From Planctomycetota bacterium (GTDB taxonomy: Bacteria; Planctomycetota; UBA1135; UBA2386): a stretch of DNA of 64,000 bases. Location: positions 1 to 64,000 of the forward strand of contig JAEUHR010000058.1 in NCBI GenBank assembly GCA_016794425.1, read 5' to 3'. Below are positions 47,637 through 56,046 of the stretch, one piece after another. The first letter of the stretch is position 1. Each line of letters starts with the position of its first letter. The notes under the pieces are model-generated. The model did no database searches. It saw only the letters and a program-made list of their open reading frames with translations, and was not told where the DNA came from. Position numbers and translations under genes: made by a program.

Positions 47637-47981
47637 ATGCGCAGTTCGATCGTGGTGTTGCTGTTCCTGTTCGTGCAGGTCCTGTCGGCGGTGGTCCCTG
47701 CCGCCGCGTTGCCGGTGCAGCCCCTGCTGCCGACCGCGGCGCTGTTCGTCGCCGGTCCTGGCGACGACGACGAGGATGCGGTCGGTGGGCCGCTCGATTG
47801 TCCGCTGGTCGACTTCGTGATGACGCACGGCACGCCGGTGCCGGAGGAGTACGAGGAGTTCGTCCGACAGTGGCTCGAGGACATGGGCTATCACAACTCG
47901 GGCGTCTACGTGGTCGGGTCGACGATCGTGATCATCACGGTCGTCTCGTTCAACGAGTGCCCGAAGGTGACGGTGCTGTGA
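47637..47981 (+). CDS. Small secreted protein, function unknown
   Basis: 114 residues. Signal peptide (SIVVLLFLFVQVLSAVVPAAA), then an acidic stretch (GPGDDDEDAVGG), an amphipathic helix (PEEYEEFVRQWLEDMGY) and a beta-rich end with a single Cys near the C-terminus. No family recognised. GAGGT at 47628-47632 lies 4 nt before ATG, a rare Shine-Dalgarno-like site in this window. First gene of the 47637-52113 group. Confidence 0.6.
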   Translation: MRSSIVVLLFLFVQVLSAVVPAAALPVQPLLPTAALFVAGPGDDDEDAVGGPLDCPLVDFVMTHGTPVPEEYEEFVRQWLEDMGYHNSGVYVVGSTIVIITVVSFNECPKVTVL

Positions 47982-48119
47982 CGGGCGAACCGCCGTGCGC
48001 GCACGTCGGTGTGCGTGCGGCGGTCATGGCTCGAGCGGGGTGCATGGCGGCGCCACGACCATCGCGGTCGTGGTCGGCCGCCCGGCGGCATCGGCGCGGC
48101 TTGCGCCGCGAGATCCGCC

Positions 48120-48740
48120 ATGAGCTGCACTGCACCGATCCTCGACCGTGGCACCGAGTCCACGCTCCGTTCCGCCCCCGTTTCCGGCCACGATCCGTGG
48201 CCCACGTTGCTGCGACGCCTGCGCTGGCGTCTCGCGCGCAGCGCCGGCAGCGACGATGTCGACGACGTGGTGCAGGAGGCCGCGTTGGCGGCCTGGCGCT
48301 GTCAGGTCCGCGGCGAGGCGATCGTGGATCGGTTCGCGTTCTGCGTGCGGGTCGCCCAGCGGCGCATCGTCGACGAACGTCGGACGCGGCGTCCGGTGCC
48401 CTGCGGCGACGTCGACGAGGCCGCCGCCGCCGAGGTGCACGGCGCGCACATCGATTGGGTGGCGCGGCTGCACCGCGAGGGGCTGCAGCCGCGCGACGCG
48501 TGGATCGAACTGCTGGACGCGATCGGCAGCGGCGCGCGGGCGACGAAGCACCTGGCGCGCGTTCTCGCGCGGGACGCCAAGACGGTGCGCTGCACGCGGC
48601 GGCGGCTGCAGCGCTGGCTCGTCGAGCGTCGCGCCGAACTGGCGGGCACGGCTGCGGCGGCGCCGGCGTCGCCGGCGGGGGCACGCCCCCCGAACAGCGA
48701 CCTTCAGGTCGGCGTCGGGCGTGCGCGCGTCGCGCCGTGA
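48120..48740 (+). CDS. Sigma-70-like (ECF-type) transcription factor
   Basis: 206 residues from ATG 48120. Region 2 is recognisable: LLRRLRWRLARSAGSDDVDDVVQ and onward through WR, FAFCVRVAQRRIVDERRTRR, matching the ECF pattern DDxVQExxLxxW...VARNxxxDxxRR. A second helical region (DAWIELLDAIGSGARATKHL, then AKTVRCTRRRLQRWL) could be a diverged region 4. The tail is Ala/Pro-rich. The frame is open to 48009, but those residues are low-complexity and Arg-rich. It lies 33 bp upstream of two tandem secreted paralogs and may control them. Confidence 0.72.
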   Translation: MSCTAPILDRGTESTLRSAPVSGHDPWPTLLRRLRWRLARSAGSDDVDDVVQEAALAAWRCQVRGEAIVDRFAFCVRVAQRRIVDERRTRRPVPCGDVDEAAAAEVHGAHIDWVARLHREGLQPRDAWIELLDAIGSGARATKHLARVLARDAKTVRCTRRRLQRWLVERRAELAGTAAAAPASPAGARPPNSDLQVGVGRARVAP

Positions 48741-48773
48741 CGAACGCCGTTCCAGACCACGAGGAAACCAGTC

Positions 48774-49823
48774 ATGCTGCCATCGAACCAAACGCTCCGC
48801 GGGCTCGCCCTGCTCACCGGACTCGTCCCGTCGTACTGTGCCGGGACCGGACAGTTCCAGGCCGGCCCTTTCACGGTCGGCTACTCCTGGGTCAAGGAGA
48901 ACAAGGACCTCCTGACCGTGACGGCGACCCTGCCACCTGGTTATCAGGGCGGGATCGGCGGCACGCCGGAGCACCCGGTCCTGCTGCCCGCGAATCCGAC
49001 CGAGGTGCCGTTTCCGTACACCTGTGTCGTCAAGGACCCGGTCATCCTGCAGATCCCGGTCGGCTGGCAGATCGCCAGCGCGACCATCACGACGCCGTTG
49101 GGCACCGGGAACGTGATCATCCAGCCCGGCGCAGTGCCGTCGATGCTGACCATCGGCACCGACGGCAGCCTCACCCCGACCGACTACTTCACGCCGGAGC
49201 CGGGCTACCAGCTGTTCTTCCTCGACTGCCCGTCGGCGCTCGAGTCGCTCGGCACGATCAGCGGGACGATCCTGTTCAGCATGCCGCCGAGCGAGCGGCG
49301 CGTCGACACGATCAAGGTCATCGAGACCTGGAAGGTCGCGTTCACCGACGCCAACGGCGACGCGGTCGAGTACTTCGCGCCGGTTGCTCCGGTCGAGCAC
49401 GACTTCGCCAACGTGACCGACATCGCGCACACGTTCGTGGTGGATGCGAGCACGCTGCCGTGCGTCGGTCCGACCGGGGCGCAGCCCGGCATGGAGCTGT
49501 CGGGTATCGACTGGAACCTCGGCAACACGGTGCCGGTGAACGCCAGCCACCTCGACCCGGCGGCGATCTCGTGCCTGCTGCTCGGCTGGTCCGAGCTGCC
49601 CGTGCCGCAGTTGCTCGGTGCACCGGGATGCAGCCTGCGCATCGGTTCCACCGACTTGGTCCTCGTGTCGCCCACCCCGAGTGGCACGGTCAGCGTGCCG
49701 CTGGTGGTGCCGCACGACACGGCCTTGGTCGGATTGTCGGTGCTGTTCCAACCGGCGCAGCTCGACGTGCCGACGTCGGCGATCGTCACCGGGTTGCCGT
49801 TGAAGGCTCGGATCGAGCCCTGA
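48774..49823 (+). CDS. Secreted protein, first of two tandem paralogs
   Basis: 349 residues. A short hydrophobic N-terminus (RGLALLTGLVPSYCAGTG) probably acts as a signal peptide, although Tyr before Cys makes a lipobox unlikely. The mature part is beta-rich with KENKDLLTVTATLPPG, VPFPYTCVVKDPVILQI and VDTIKVIETWKVAFTDANG. It ends in a domain with GAPGCSLRIG and LVGLSVLFQPAQLD that also occurs at the end of the repeat protein at 24634. The copy at 50159 is mostly identical. GAGGAAA (48761-48767) is a clear Shine-Dalgarno 6 nt before ATG. No function can be assigned. Confidence 0.8.
   Translation: MLPSNQTLRGLALLTGLVPSYCAGTGQFQAGPFTVGYSWVKENKDLLTVTATLPPGYQGGIGGTPEHPVLLPANPTEVPFPYTCVVKDPVILQIPVGWQIASATITTPLGTGNVIIQPGAVPSMLTIGTDGSLTPTDYFTPEPGYQLFFLDCPSALESLGTISGTILFSMPPSERRVDTIKVIETWKVAFTDANGDAVEYFAPVAPVEHDFANVTDIAHTFVVDASTLPCVGPTGAQPGMELSGIDWNLGNTVPVNASHLDPAAISCLLLGWSELPVPQLLGAPGCSLRIGSTDLVLVSPTPSGTVSVPLVVPHDTALVGLSVLFQPAQLDVPTSAIVTGLPLKARIEP
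49299..49382 (+). repeat. 84-bp direct repeat, copy 1
   Basis: This block is identical base for base to 50699-50782 within the second paralog, including third codon positions, while flanking codons differ. Suggests recent duplication or gene conversion. Confidence 0.85.
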
Positions 49824-50158
49824 TCCATGCGCGCATGGGCCGCGCGCCGTGCCGCGGCGCGCGACCCGACGCGGCGTCGCGGCCAGGTGCCGCGCGTTCG
49901 CGCGGACCGGGTCGCGGGCAGTCGCCGATGCAGCGGCCCGCGGCGGCGTCGCCGATGATGCGGGCCCGGGCACCCGATTCACGGTTGCCGCCGCGCGATA
50001 GCGAACGAGCTGCGCGGCATGCCCACCGCACCCGCAGCGACCGACGCGCGCCGCGAACTCGGGCGAGCCCCCCTCGCCACGACCTTGTGGGTGGCAGTCG
50101 AGTCTGCGCGCGGTGCGCTGCCACGACTGTCGAACCAAGACACCAAGGAACTCCAGTC
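49824..50158. other. 335-bp gap between paralogs
   Basis: The longest non-coding stretch in the window. It holds a 14-bp palindrome and a G/C hairpin just after the first paralog (49825-49862), no convincing ORF and no -10 box. AAGGAA at 50145-50150 serves the second paralog. Nothing else was recognised. Confidence 0.6.
49825..49862. terminator. Palindrome and hairpin after first paralog
   Basis: CCATGCGCGCATGG (49825-49838) is a perfect palindrome starting 1 nt after the stop codon. GCGCGCCG-TGCCG-CGGCGCGC (49842-49862) is a perfect 8-bp stem. No T-tract. The pair could terminate or stabilise the first transcript. Confidence 0.4.
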
Positions 50159-51223
50159 ATGCTCCTCTCGAACAAGATGCTCAGCCGGCTCGCCCTGCTC
50201 ACCGGCCTCGTGCCTTCCTACTGCGCCGGCACCGGCCACGTCTCCGTGTCCGGCCCGATCGTCGGCGAATGGAAGGTCGAGTACAAGTGGGAAAAGGAGA
50301 ACAAGGACCTGATCACCGTGACCGCGACGTTGCCGCCGGGCTTCCCCGGCGGGATGGGTGGCACGCCGCAGCACAAGGTCCTGCTGCCGGCGAATCCGAC
50401 CGAGGTGCCGTTCCCGTACACCTGCGTCGTCAAGGACCCGGTCATCCTGCAGATCCCGATCGGCTGGCAGCTCGCGGGCGCGACCATCACCACGCCAATC
50501 GGTACCGGCAACGTGATCGTGCACCACGGCGCGGTGCCGTCGATGGTGACGATCGCGGCCGACGGCAGCATGACGCCGACGGACTACTACCGCGCGGAGC
50601 CGGGCTACCAGCTGTTCTTCCTCGACTGCCCGCCGGCCATCGAGTCGCTCGGCACGATCAGCGGCACCCTGTCCCTGCGGATTCCGCCGAGTGAGCGCCG
50701 CGTCGACACGATCAAGGTCATCGAGACCTGGAAGGTCGCGTTCACCGACGCCAACGGCGACGCGGTCGAGTACTTCGCGCCGATCGCGCCGGTCGAGTAC
50801 GACTTCGCGAACGTCACCGACATCGCGCACACGTTCGTGGTCGATGCGAGCACGCTCTCCTGCACCGGTCCGACCGGTGCGGAACCGCGCTCGGAGCTGT
50901 CGGGTGTCGACTGGAACCTCGGCAACACGGTGTACGTGAACGCCAGCCAGCTCGACCCGGCGGCGGTCTCGGTCCTGCTGCTCGGCTGGTCCGAGCTGCC
51001 CGTGCCGTTGCCGGTCGGCGCGCCGGGATGCAGCCTGCGCATCGGCTTCACCGACACGTTCTTCGTGCCGACCACGCCGACAGGCACCGCTAGCGCACCG
51101 CTGGCGTTGCCGTACGATCCGGCCCTGGTCGGACTGTCGGTGTTGTTCCAGCCGGCACAGCTCGACGTGGTGAACTCGACGATCCTGACCGGTTCCCACC
51201 TGAAGGCCCGAATCGAGCCGTGA
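50159..51223 (+). CDS. Secreted protein, second of two tandem paralogs
   Basis: 354 residues, the paralog of the protein at 48774, with the same N-terminus (SRLALLTGLVPSYCAGTG) and the same C-terminal APGCSL...LVGLSVLFQPAQLD domain. Differences cluster near residues 25-45 (an insertion with two extra charged positions) and in the last 60 residues. ATG 50159 has AAGGAA 8 nt upstream. The frame is open far upstream but only as non-coding shadow. The stop overlaps the start of the retropepsin-like lipoprotein gene (GTGA), so those two products are translationally coupled. Confidence 0.8.
   Translation: MLLSNKMLSRLALLTGLVPSYCAGTGHVSVSGPIVGEWKVEYKWEKENKDLITVTATLPPGFPGGMGGTPQHKVLLPANPTEVPFPYTCVVKDPVILQIPIGWQLAGATITTPIGTGNVIVHHGAVPSMVTIAADGSMTPTDYYRAEPGYQLFFLDCPPAIESLGTISGTLSLRIPPSERRVDTIKVIETWKVAFTDANGDAVEYFAPIAPVEYDFANVTDIAHTFVVDASTLSCTGPTGAEPRSELSGVDWNLGNTVYVNASQLDPAAVSVLLLGWSELPVPLPVGAPGCSLRIGFTDTFFVPTTPTGTASAPLALPYDPALVGLSVLFQPAQLDVVNSTILTGSHLKARIEP
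50699..50782 (+). repeat. 84-bp direct repeat, copy 2
   Basis: Identical to 49299-49382; see copy 1. Confidence 0.85.
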
Positions 51224-52113
51224 AGACTGCGGTGCTGTTCCGATCGCGGAGTGTGCTCGTCGCCCTGGCAGCCTGCCTCGCCGGCTGCCAGGCGACGCGG
51301 CTGCCGACTTCGATGCCGCTCTCGCCGCGGTTCCTGTGCCAGGCCGAAGTGGCGGACGCGCCGGCTCGGTTCGTGCTCGACTCCGGGTGCCCGGGCACGC
51401 TGCTCGACGCCGGGACGGCCGCGCGGCTCGGACTGCGCGAGGTCCCGACGTCGGAGTTGCCGGTGTTGACCGACGTGACGGGTCGACAACGTCGCCCCGA
51501 AGGTCTGGCGCAGGTGTGGGGCCTCGAACTCGGCGAGGTCTCCTGTGCGCCGTTCCCGGCGCCACTGCTGCCGCCCGGAGCGCTGCCCGGACTCGACGGG
51601 ATCCTCGGCATGAACGTGCTCGGTGCGTTCGCGTGGATCTTCGACATGCCCGCCGCGCAGGCGGTGCTGCTGTCCCCCGGTACGCTGGAGTCCGAACTCG
51701 CCGCACGCGGATTCCGCGTCGAGGGGCGCGTGCCGCTGGTCCGGCGCGACCACGGTGTGTTCGTGTCGGTGCAGCTCGACGGTCGTGAGGTCGAGGTGAA
51801 GCTCGACACCGGCGCCGCCGCGACGACCTTGACCCGGCGACTGGTGACGGAGCTGGGCCTGCAACCGGTCGATCCGGCGGGTGCGGATGGTGGCGAGAGC
51901 TACGCCGTCGGCATCCACGGCGAACTGCGTGCCCAGCAGCGGTTCCGCTTGGCGCGCATGCAGCTCGGGCCACGCGAGTTGCGCGACGTCGTCGTGACGT
52001 GTCACGTCGGCGGCGATCCGCCGCAAGGCAACCTGCTGGGCGCCGACGTGCTGGGCCAGATCCGCTGGGCAGTCGACTGGTCGCGCGGTGAGTTGGTGCT
52101 GTGGTCCAGGTGA
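51220..52113 (+). CDS. Retropepsin-like aspartic protease lipoprotein with two domains
   Basis: 297 residues. Signal peptide with lipobox LAGC (Cys23). Two retropepsin-type halves each carry a catalytic Asp motif: FVLDSGCPGTLL (Asp54) and VKLDTGAAATTL (Asp196). The second half has the downstream hydrophobic-Gly loop NLLGADVLGQI and the first has GILGMNVLGAF. One chain could thus fold as a pseudo-dimer, pepsin-like in layout. GTG 51220 overlaps the stop of the second paralog, which makes that secreted protein a candidate substrate or partner. Activity is inferred only from motifs. Confidence 0.85.
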   Translation: MKTAVLFRSRSVLVALAACLAGCQATRLPTSMPLSPRFLCQAEVADAPARFVLDSGCPGTLLDAGTAARLGLREVPTSELPVLTDVTGRQRRPEGLAQVWGLELGEVSCAPFPAPLLPPGALPGLDGILGMNVLGAFAWIFDMPAAQAVLLSPGTLESELAARGFRVEGRVPLVRRDHGVFVSVQLDGREVEVKLDTGAAATTLTRRLVTELGLQPVDPAGADGGESYAVGIHGELRAQQRFRLARMQLGPRELRDVVVTCHVGGDPPQGNLLGADVLGQIRWAVDWSRGELVLWSR

Positions 52114-52150
52114 CGCGCGCGCCGTGCGTGACGCGCGGCCGCGTTCTCGA

Positions 52151-53578
52151 TCAGAACTGCGGCAGCACCAGCGAATCGACGATCGGCCGGTCGCCGGTCA
52201 GCGCATTGCTGCGGAACGTGATCTCGTACTGCAGCCAGAAGAGCCCGTTGGCGACACTCGGCGAGTCCGACCACGCCGTCGCGCCGGCATCGGTGCCGTT
52301 CGTCGAGCCGCGGTAGCGCAACGCGATCGAGGTGCCGGGCGGCAACGACCTGGCGACGATCGGCACGTCGTAGGCGAGCTGCATCGGGTTCGCGAACTTC
52401 CAGGGCGAACGCAGCGTGCTGGTGACGCGCGTGAACTCGAGCTGCAGTTCGGGCAGCGCGTTGTCGGGCTGACCGGTCGCGACCTGGTCCGGCAGGATCG
52501 GCGCCACCGCGGTGCCGCTGCGCACGACGCGCGCGCCGGGCAGGTAGTCGCTCTGCACCTGCAGCCACACGGTCATGCCGTTGCCGCCCTGCGACAAACC
52601 CGGCGGCACGCGGAAGTCGAGCAGCAGACTCGACACGCCGTCGTACGCGAACGGTACCGACATCGGGAACGGCAGGTAGCCGGACGGCAGCATCGCCAGC
52701 GGATCGATCGTGTAGCTGCCCTGGAACACCGGCACCGGCGGGGCGCCCGGCCGTTCGTTGTTCGCGAACGTCGGCGACAGTCCGGAGTTGGGTGCCACCG
52801 GCAGCGCGCTCCACGGATCGACCGAGTAGTCGGGCACGACGTCGGTGTGGCCGACGCGGAAGTCGAATGCCGGGAAGGTGTCCGGCACGACGTTCAGGAC
52901 CGTGCGCCAGCGGACCGCGGTCAGCAGTTCGGGGGCGCCGGTCGCGCCGACGTCCTGCGCGCGGTAGACGTACTGCGCGCGGCAGCCGAACGGCACCAGC
53001 GGCGCCGCGATCGGCGCCGGGAAGTAGTACGAGCCCGGGAGGATCGTCTCGATCGTGCGCCGCGTGACCGGCGCGCCGCGGACGTGGCCGACCAGATCGC
53101 TGGCGAACGTGCCGGTGAAGCCGTTCAGCAGGTCGAAGGTCTCGAGGTAGGCCTGGCTGGTGCCGTGGAACGCGGTGCTGGCGCCGTTGGTGGCCCGGAA
53201 CAGCCCGTTCGGCGCGGTGACGTCGAGCACCAGCGCCTGGCCGTAGACGACGAGCCCGAGCATGCCCGGGAACAGCGGCACCTGCGCGCCGCGGAACGCG
53301 ATGTTGCCGGTCGGCACGAGGCCGCCGTCGAACAGCGACAGCAGCGGCGTGGCGCCGAGCAGCAGCTGTTCCCCGAGCACCGGCACCGGGCCGCCGTCGA
53401 TGTCGATCCAGACCGCGTAGAGGCTGCCGACCGGCGCTTCGACGTAGCTCTGGATCTGACCACCCTGGCTGGTGATCGGCGACGCCGCGTTCATCGCGAA
53501 GCTCGGCGCTTGAGCGATCGCGAACGGGAGGAAGGCGAGACTGGCGGTGACCGCCAACGGTGTGCGGCTTCGGAACAT
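52151..53578 (-). CDS. Secreted protein of unknown function
   Basis: 475 residues. Signal peptide (LAVTASLAFLPFAIAQ) then a long beta-rich chain with no membrane helix. Segments such as GGNGMTVWLQVQSDY, TSIALRYRGSTNGTDAGA and WLQYEITFRSNALTGDRP near the C-terminus suggest jelly-roll or Ig-like domains; the last strand ends LVLPQF. Single Cys only. No family recognised. ATG 53578 begins the signal peptide; a TAGCCC sequence 4 nt upstream is too weak to call a promoter. It converges with the protease gene at 52113 across 37 bp. Confidence 0.72.
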   Translation of the reverse strand: MFRSRTPLAVTASLAFLPFAIAQAPSFAMNAASPITSQGGQIQSYVEAPVGSLYAVWIDIDGGPVPVLGEQLLLGATPLLSLFDGGLVPTGNIAFRGAQVPLFPGMLGLVVYGQALVLDVTAPNGLFRATNGASTAFHGTSQAYLETFDLLNGFTGTFASDLVGHVRGAPVTRRTIETILPGSYYFPAPIAAPLVPFGCRAQYVYRAQDVGATGAPELLTAVRWRTVLNVVPDTFPAFDFRVGHTDVVPDYSVDPWSALPVAPNSGLSPTFANNERPGAPPVPVFQGSYTIDPLAMLPSGYLPFPMSVPFAYDGVSSLLLDFRVPPGLSQGGNGMTVWLQVQSDYLPGARVVRSGTAVAPILPDQVATGQPDNALPELQLEFTRVTSTLRSPWKFANPMQLAYDVPIVARSLPPGTSIALRYRGSTNGTDAGATAWSDSPSVANGLFWLQYEITFRSNALTGDRPIVDSLVLPQF

Positions 53579-53678
53579 GCCGGGGCTAGGTTCGGGCCCG
53601 AACGCCGTAACACGCAGAGCGATCCCGCACGTCGACGGCGCTCTGCCCGGTGTTGCATCGTCGGTTGCGCGCACGTGG

Positions 53679-53684
53679 TAGGCT
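53679..53684 (+). promoter_or_regulatory. -10-like box TAGGCT
   Basis: TAGGCT ends 6 nt before GTG 53691, same hexamer and spacing as at ribE. Expected leaderless. Confidence 0.5.
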
Positions 53685-53690
53685 GCTGGC

Positions 53691-54116
53691 GTGGCCGCCG
53701 AGTCCCCGCCGCTGATCCTGTTCGACGGCGACTGCAACCTGTGCAACCGCAGCGTGCAGTTCGTGCTGCAGCGCGACCGGCGCGCGTGCTTCCGCCTCGC
53801 GTCGCTGCAGTCGGCGGTCGGCCGCGCGGCGATCGCCGCGGTGGCGCCGGGGCAGGTGGTGCCCGACAGCATCGTGCTGGTGCACAGAGGCCGCCTGCGC
53901 ACGAAGTCGGCCGCCGCGCTGGCGATCGCGCGGGGCCTGCCGTTCCCGTGGCCGCTGGTGTCGGTGTTCTGGCTGGTGCCCTACCCGCTGCGCGACCTGG
54001 TCTACGACTGGATCGCGCGGAACCGCTACCGGTGGTTCGGCAAGCGGCAGCAGTGCTGGGTGCCGACGCCCGAGCTGCGTGCGCGCTTCCTCGATGCCGA
54101 CGAACGCCGAGGCTGA
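53691..54116 (+). CDS. DCC-family thiol-disulfide oxidoreductase
   Basis: 141 residues. DCC family hallmark LILFDGDCNLCNRSVQFVLQRD with CxxC at Cys15/Cys18, followed by FRLASLQS and SIVLVHRGRLRTKSAAALAIARGL. YRWFGKRQQCWVP near the end is also typical. Such proteins have a thioredoxin-like fold; precise substrates are not known. GTG 53691 is fixed by the upstream TAGGCT box. It stands alone and converges on mlaD; a 12-bp palindrome, CCCGGCGCCGGG (54118-54129), lies between them. Confidence 0.9.
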   Translation: MAAESPPLILFDGDCNLCNRSVQFVLQRDRRACFRLASLQSAVGRAAIAAVAPGQVVPDSIVLVHRGRLRTKSAAALAIARGLPFPWPLVSVFWLVPYPLRDLVYDWIARNRYRWFGKRQQCWVPTPELRARFLDADERRG

Positions 54117-54137
54117 ACCCGGCGCCGGGGCGCAGGA

Positions 54138-55304
54138 TCAGAACGCGCCGAGCAGCACCTGGACGAAGTTGCCGATCGGCGCGGCTTCGCGGGCGTCCTC
54201 GAGCGCGCGCGAGACCTGCGTGAAGATGCGGCGCAGGCGCACGCCGACGTCCTTGTCGTTGATCAGGATGCCGAGCGGCCCTTCGGCCTGCGTCAGGCGG
54301 TCGCTGACGTCGCGCAGGTTGGCGATCGTGACCTTGAGGTTGCGGCCGGTGTCCGCGTCGCTGGTCAGCGCACCGAGCACGCCGGCGTCCGGGTCGTTGG
54401 CCTTGGCCAGCAGCTTGTTGAGGTTCGCCAGCGCGCCCCTGAGGTCGTCGGCGAGCGCCTCGTCGGCCAGGATGCGGCCGAGTGCGCCCTTGCCGTCGCG
54501 CGCGTCGGCCACGAGGCGCGCCAGGTTGTCGATCGTCGTGCGCAGGTCGTTGGCGGTGTCGCGGTCGTTCAGCAGCATGCCGACCGTGCCGTCGGTCGAG
54601 CGCAGCGCGTCGCTGGTCGCCGCCAGATTGCCGATGATGCGCATCACGTCGTCGCGCATCGTCGTGTCGACGACGAGCCGGCCGATCGTGCCTTCGCCCT
54701 TCAGCACCGAGTCGGTGATCGCGTTCAGGTTCTGCACGGTCTGCAGCAGTTCGTCGTAGAGCTCGCGCCGCCGCACCAGCCGGCCGACGGTCGTCTCCTC
54801 GTCGTTCATGTTGTCGAAGAAACGGCGGAACGACTGGATCGCGCCGTTGAGGCTCTCGCCGAGCTCGCCCTTGGCGTCGGCGATGTTGCCGATCCGGTCG
54901 AACGCGCCGGGCTGGCTCTCGCCGCGCAGCTCGCGGCCGGCCGGGATGCGCGCGCCGCGGCCCGGGTCGATGTAGATCTGCTTGCCACCCAAGACGCCGG
55001 CGTCGCGGACCTGGATCACCGCGGCTTCGGTCAGCGGGATCTCCTCCTTCAACAGCAGCGTCATGCGGACCGGCAGCTCCGGCCGCGCGTAGTCGACGTC
55101 GATCGAGCCGACCTTGCCGACCTTCTTGCCGAGCACCATCACGTTGGTGCCGGCCTCGGCGCTGCCGGCGTCGGGGAACCAGACCACCAGCGGCGGCACC
55201 TGGCCGAGCGACCAGTCGGTCAGGTTGACCGTCGCCCACAGCAGGAAGCCGAGCGTGCCGAAGAAGACGATGCCGAGCAGGGTGTCGCGGCGGATGCGGT
55301 CCAT
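54138..55304 (-). CDS. mlaD: MCE-domain lipid transport protein MlaD
   Basis: Part of the Mla ABC system that moves phospholipids between membranes. 388 residues: one N-terminal helix (TLLGIVFFGTLGFLLWATV), then the MCE domain (about 38-120, FPDAGSAEAGTNVMVLGKKVG, AGVLGGKQIYIDPGRG). The rest is a long helical tail with heptad-like repeats (GRLVRRRELYDELLQTVQNL, DALRSTDGTVGMLLNDRDTA), longer than E. coli MlaD and closer to LetB/Mce-type tails. It follows mlaF by 13 bp. Last gene of the operon. Confidence 0.92.
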   Translation of the reverse strand: MDRIRRDTLLGIVFFGTLGFLLWATVNLTDWSLGQVPPLVVWFPDAGSAEAGTNVMVLGKKVGKVGSIDVDYARPELPVRMTLLLKEEIPLTEAAVIQVRDAGVLGGKQIYIDPGRGARIPAGRELRGESQPGAFDRIGNIADAKGELGESLNGAIQSFRRFFDNMNDEETTVGRLVRRRELYDELLQTVQNLNAITDSVLKGEGTIGRLVVDTTMRDDVMRIIGNLAATSDALRSTDGTVGMLLNDRDTANDLRTTIDNLARLVADARDGKGALGRILADEALADDLRGALANLNKLLAKANDPDAGVLGALTSDADTGRNLKVTIANLRDVSDRLTQAEGPLGILINDKDVGVRLRRIFTQVSRALEDAREAAPIGNFVQVLLGAF

Positions 55305-55317
55305 GGGGGTTCCCGGG

Positions 55318-56046
55318 TCAGTCGGCGCCGCCGCCGAGGAAGGCGCGCGCCAGTGGGTGGTCGCTGTGCACGAGTTCGTCGACCGTGCCCTCGAGGCCGA
55401 GGCGGCCGTTCTCGAGGATGCCGATGCGGTCGCCGCAGTGCGTCGCGCAGGCGCGCGAGTGCGTGACGATCAGGCCGGTGACGCCGAGCTGGTCGCGGAC
55501 CTCGACGATCAGCTCGTGGATCTGCTGGCTGATGATCGGGTCGAGGCCGGCGTTGGGCTCGTCGTAGAGCACGTATTCGGGGCGCGTGACGATCGCGCGC
55601 GCGAGGCCGGTGCGCAGCTTCATGCCGCCCGAGATGCTGGGCGGGAACTGCGCCGCGGCGTGGTCCATGTGCACCATGCGCAGCACCTCCTGCACGCGGT
55701 CGGCGATCTCGCCCTTGCCGAGCTTGCTGTGCTCGCGCAGCGGCAGCGCGACGTTGTCGGCGACGGAGAGCCAGTTGATCAGCGCGCCGTTCTGGAACAG
55801 GTAGCCCATGCGCCGGCGCAGCGCCATCAGCTGCTGCCGGTCCATGGTCGGCACCTCCTGGCCGTCGACCTGCACCGAACCGGCGTCCGGCCGCAGGATG
55901 CCGATCACGTGCTTCAGCGTGACGCTCTTGCCGCTGCCCGACGGGCCCATCAGCACGAAGTTCATGCCCTTCGGTACCGACAGCGTCATGCCGTCGAGGA
56001 TCTGGCGGCTGCCGAGCCGCTTGCACACGGAGCGCAGCTCGATCAT
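55318..56046 (-). CDS. mlaF: Mla ABC transporter ATPase MlaF
   Basis: 242 residues. Walker A GPSGSGKSVT (about 38-47), Q-loop YLFQNGALINWL (the GALF-type motif of Mla ATPases, with I for F), signature SISGGMKLRTGLARAI, Walker B EYVLYDEPNAGLDP and the H-loop THSRACA. ATG 56046 overlaps the mlaE stop by 4 bp (ATGA). All catalytic motifs are intact. Confidence 0.95.
   Translation of the reverse strand: MIELRSVCKRLGSRQILDGMTLSVPKGMNFVLMGPSGSGKSVTLKHVIGILRPDAGSVQVDGQEVPTMDRQQLMALRRRMGYLFQNGALINWLSVADNVALPLREHSKLGKGEIADRVQEVLRMVHMDHAAAQFPPSISGGMKLRTGLARAIVTRPEYVLYDEPNAGLDPIISQQIHELIVEVRDQLGVTGLIVTHSRACATHCGDRIGILENGRLGLEGTVDELVHSDHPLARAFLGGGAD

Noticed and set aside
48009..48119. N-terminal extension of the sigma-like factor
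   Set aside because: Arg-rich, low-complexity residues with no region homology; ATG 48120 is a better start.
49825..49838. Palindrome as a phage or integron attachment site
   Set aside because: No integrase, no repeat partner and no atypical composition nearby; more likely a 3'-end structure.
54118..54129. CCCGGCGCCGGG as an intrinsic terminator
   Set aside because: A palindrome with no loop space and no T-tract; in 70% GC DNA such 12-mers are expected by chance. Noted only in context.
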